A DNA stretch of 64,000 nt from JACCZX01 sp963807155 (GTDB lineage Bacteria; Pseudomonadota; Gammaproteobacteria; Burkholderiales; Burkholderiaceae_F), in contig CAWEAZ010000032.1 in assembly GCA_963807155.1 (NCBI GenBank), positions 104,673 through 168,672 of the forward strand, given 5' to 3'. Shown one piece after another: positions 62,311 to 64,000 of the stretch. Numbering within the stretch: the first letter of the stretch is position 1; each line of letters starts with the position of its first letter. The notes below the pieces were generated by a model. It did not search any database. It was not told the DNA's origin and saw only the letters and a list, made by a program, of their open reading frames with translations. The translations under genes were made by a program, and so were the position numbers.

Positions 62311-63638
62311 CCGGTCTTCTCAAGCAACGCGTAGAAAAAGCCGTCATGCAGCGTCGGCAGACTGGAACCCTGCCACGCGGACACGGCAGCCGGCTCAGCC
62401 GCCGATACCGGCAGCAACTGCGACGCCGGCAACTTGCATCGGCGCGCGTCGGGTCGCCGCTCGCCAAAGCGAGCAATCTGCTCGCGTCCTTCCTCCGGAA
62501 ACAGCGAGCAGACGACGTAAAGCAGCCTACCACCCACCTCTAGCAGCGGCCATAAAGCGTCCAGCAATTCGCGTTGCACCGTTGTCAATTGCGCAACATC
62601 AGCCGGACGCCTTAACCAAGGAATGTCGGGATGACGGCGCACGATTCCAGAGGCGGTGCACGGGGCGTCGAGCAAAATCCGGTCAAACAAGCCGCCGCCG
62701 CTTGCTGCGATCCATGTCCCTGGCTGGGCAGCATCCCCCAGAATCACGCGTGCGCTGAGGTGTCCCCGAGTAAGGTTTTCAGTAATGCGCTCCGCGCGTG
62801 CGGCATCGACTTCGACCGCAGTCAAGTCGGTGGCCCCAAGTTCGGCCAGATGCGCAGTCTTTCCGCCCGGCGCAGCACAGGCGTCCAGCACGCGCATGCC
62901 TGGCTTAGCGTCTAGCCATGCCGCAGCCAGTTGTGCGCCGGCGTCTTGGACCGACACGCCGCCGTCTCGGAAGCCCGGGATTTCAATTACTGGCCGCGGT
63001 TGATGCAACCAGATCGCGTGCGCCCCGACCCGGGTCGCTTCGAGCCCGAGTTGGGCGAGTCGCGCAAGGTAATCGTCCGGCGTAACTTGCCTTGCATTGA
63101 CGCGCAGCACGAGCGGCGGCATCTGTTGCTGCGACTCCCCAATCGACGGCCACTCATTCGGATACTCGCTGCGCAAACGTTCGAGCCACCACGCTGGCAG
63201 GTTGTGTCGCACGCTGGCATCGCTCTGCAACTCGGCCAGTAGCGCCGCACGCTGACGCAAGAAGTTGCGCAGAACGGCATTGACAAAGCCTGATGCGGAC
63301 GAAGAGTGCCCCGACAGTTGCGCAGCGCGAACCGCCTGGTCGACAACGGTATGAGGCGCATGCGATTCGCGCTGCAGTTGGGCAAGCGATACCGCCAGCA
63401 GCGCCGCCACGTCGGGTGCCGGAGGTCGAGCGACCAGACGCTCGATGACGCGTTCACTCACCGCCAGATGGCGAACCGCGGTGTACATCGCGTCCTGGAC
63501 CGCGGGTCTCAGCTCCGGATGCTCTGCGAGCGCGGCTGCCAGCGCGCGGTCGAGCGAGCGGCCGGAACGAAAGAATTGCCAGGCGGCGGCCGCGTGCCGC
63601 AGCACATCGGCCAGCCCGGGTGACTCCCCGCTGCTCAC
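62307..63638 (-). CDS. rsmB: 16S rRNA m5C967 methyltransferase RsmB
   Basis: A 443-residue protein with an N-terminal NusB-like RNA-binding domain (LDRALAAALAEHPELRPAVQDAMYTAVRHL, VVDQAVRAAQLSGHSSSASGFVNAVLRNFLRQ) and a SAM-methyltransferase domain: DACAAPGGKTAHLAEL, LDAPCTASGIVRRHPDIPWLRR with a catalytic Cys, and LLYVVCSLFPEEG (TCS-type second Cys). It methylates C967 of 16S rRNA. It overlaps fmt by 4 bp, the usual fmt-rsmB pair. Confidence 0.95.
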   Translation of the reverse strand: MSSGESPGLADVLRHAAAAWQFFRSGRSLDRALAAALAEHPELRPAVQDAMYTAVRHLAVSERVIERLVARPPAPDVAALLAVSLAQLQRESHAPHTVVDQAVRAAQLSGHSSSASGFVNAVLRNFLRQRAALLAELQSDASVRHNLPAWWLERLRSEYPNEWPSIGESQQQMPPLVLRVNARQVTPDDYLARLAQLGLEATRVGAHAIWLHQPRPVIEIPGFRDGGVSVQDAGAQLAAAWLDAKPGMRVLDACAAPGGKTAHLAELGATDLTAVEVDAARAERITENLTRGHLSARVILGDAAQPGTWIAASGGGLFDRILLDAPCTASGIVRRHPDIPWLRRPADVAQLTTVQRELLDALWPLLEVGGRLLYVVCSLFPEEGREQIARFGERRPDARRCKLPASQLLPVSAAEPAAVSAWQGSSLPTLHDGFFYALLEKTG

Positions 63639-64000
63639 TCGGGCGCTAGGGTATGCGGGCTGACGAAGCGATCGCCCGCCTTGATCAGCGATCCGCTAAC
63701 GAATTCGCGTGCCGCTACCCGCTTTCCGTTGGCGCGCTGCAGCTCCGTTATCAGCAACTCACCCGATCCACACGTGACGCAAAGGCCGGAAGCATCGGCA
63801 GATTTGACGACCCCTACATCGCCAGGGTTCGCCTGCGAGTTACCGCCTGCTCGCGCGCGCCAGATCCGAACTATCGAACTGCCGAGCGAGCTCGCCGCGA
63901 CCGGAAACGGATCGAATGCACGACCTTGCGCTCGAGTTCCACTGCCGACTGCGACCAATCAAGCCACGACTCCGACTTCGAGAGTTTCGCAGCGTAAGTG
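63635..64000 (-). CDS. fmt: Methionyl-tRNA formyltransferase, C-terminal part (cut by window end); one frameshift
   Basis: The visible C-terminal domain reads YAAKLSKSESWLDWSQSAVELERKV from the window edge. A missing base near 63925 then shifts the frame to AFDPFPVAASSLGSSIVRIWRA, and the protein ends LQRANGKRVAAREFVSGSLIKAGDRFVSP. This is the Fmt C-terminal tRNA-binding domain. Fmt formylates initiator Met-tRNA, an important housekeeping step, so a real disruption is unlikely and the shift is probably a sequence error. The N-terminal formyl-transfer domain is outside the window. Confidence 0.88.

Noticed and set aside
1..64000. CRISPR arrays, tRNA or rRNA genes, IS elements, prophage or attachment sites
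   Set aside because: I looked for regular repeats, tRNA-like cloverleaf ends, transposase motifs and long terminal inverted repeats and saw none; a systematic search with dedicated tools was not possible here.

Overview
The window is about 64 kb of GC-rich chromosomal DNA from a betaproteobacterium, most likely Burkholderiales. That placement is inferred from family content and gene order: DUF3567 and DUF1840 proteins, UbiK, a glutathione operon joined to a partial PTS (gshA-gshB-EIIA-HPr-EI), a two-gene methionine synthase, a short NtrX without an AAA+ domain, and the run fmt-rsmB-DUF4390-ntrY-ntrX-trkA. I saw no rRNA, tRNA, CRISPR array, insertion sequence or phage genes.

Layout. 1-10.8 kb (mostly + strand) is central metabolism: a LysE-type exporter cut by the window edge, aceK, a thiolase, a second LysE-type exporter, an SDR, RidA, an acyl-CoA dehydrogenase, a broken methyltransferase, a 2-hydroxychromene-2-carboxylate isomerase-like protein, and a cytochrome bd-type oxidase (cydAB plus a 40-residue accessory subunit). 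10.8-19.2 kb (- strand) holds the gshA-gshB-PTS operon and a torF-glnK-amtB nitrogen operon with a convincing sigma-54 promoter and an NtrC-type site. 19.4-22.5 kb has ubiK, a membrane-anchored unknown and comM.

22.5-35.1 kb is a divergent catabolic island. On the - strand lie livM, livG, livF, a third aberrant ABC ATPase and mmsA. On the + strand lie an RpiR-type regulator, an IolC kinase fused to DUF2090, a 3-hydroxyisobutyrate dehydrogenase-like reductase, livK, livH and two SDRs. Together they encode uptake of one substrate, plus the lower half of inositol catabolism (kinase/aldolase to malonate semialdehyde, then MmsA), without the upper inositol enzymes.

35.1-42.7 kb carries a metallo-beta-lactamase-fold protein, a lipoprotein-like protein, ribosomal protein THX, DUF1840, a diguanylate cyclase, creB-creC, and a VIT-like protein preceded by a perfect CreB-type direct repeat. 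42.9-50.9 kb (- strand) has an S9 peptidase, an NTF2-like protein, split metH and a GMC oxidoreductase. 51-64 kb (- strand) is DUF3567, trkH, a TRAP transporter (dctM, dctQ, dctP) lying between trkH and trkA, then ntrX, ntrY, DUF4390, rsmB and fmt (cut by the edge).

Caution on quality. About 18 genes contain one or more apparent single-base shifts, including housekeeping genes such as fmt, amtB and trkH. The protein continues cleanly in another frame each time, so sequencing or assembly indels are more likely than mass gene decay. For these genes I give the full reconstructed span and the approximate position of each shift.
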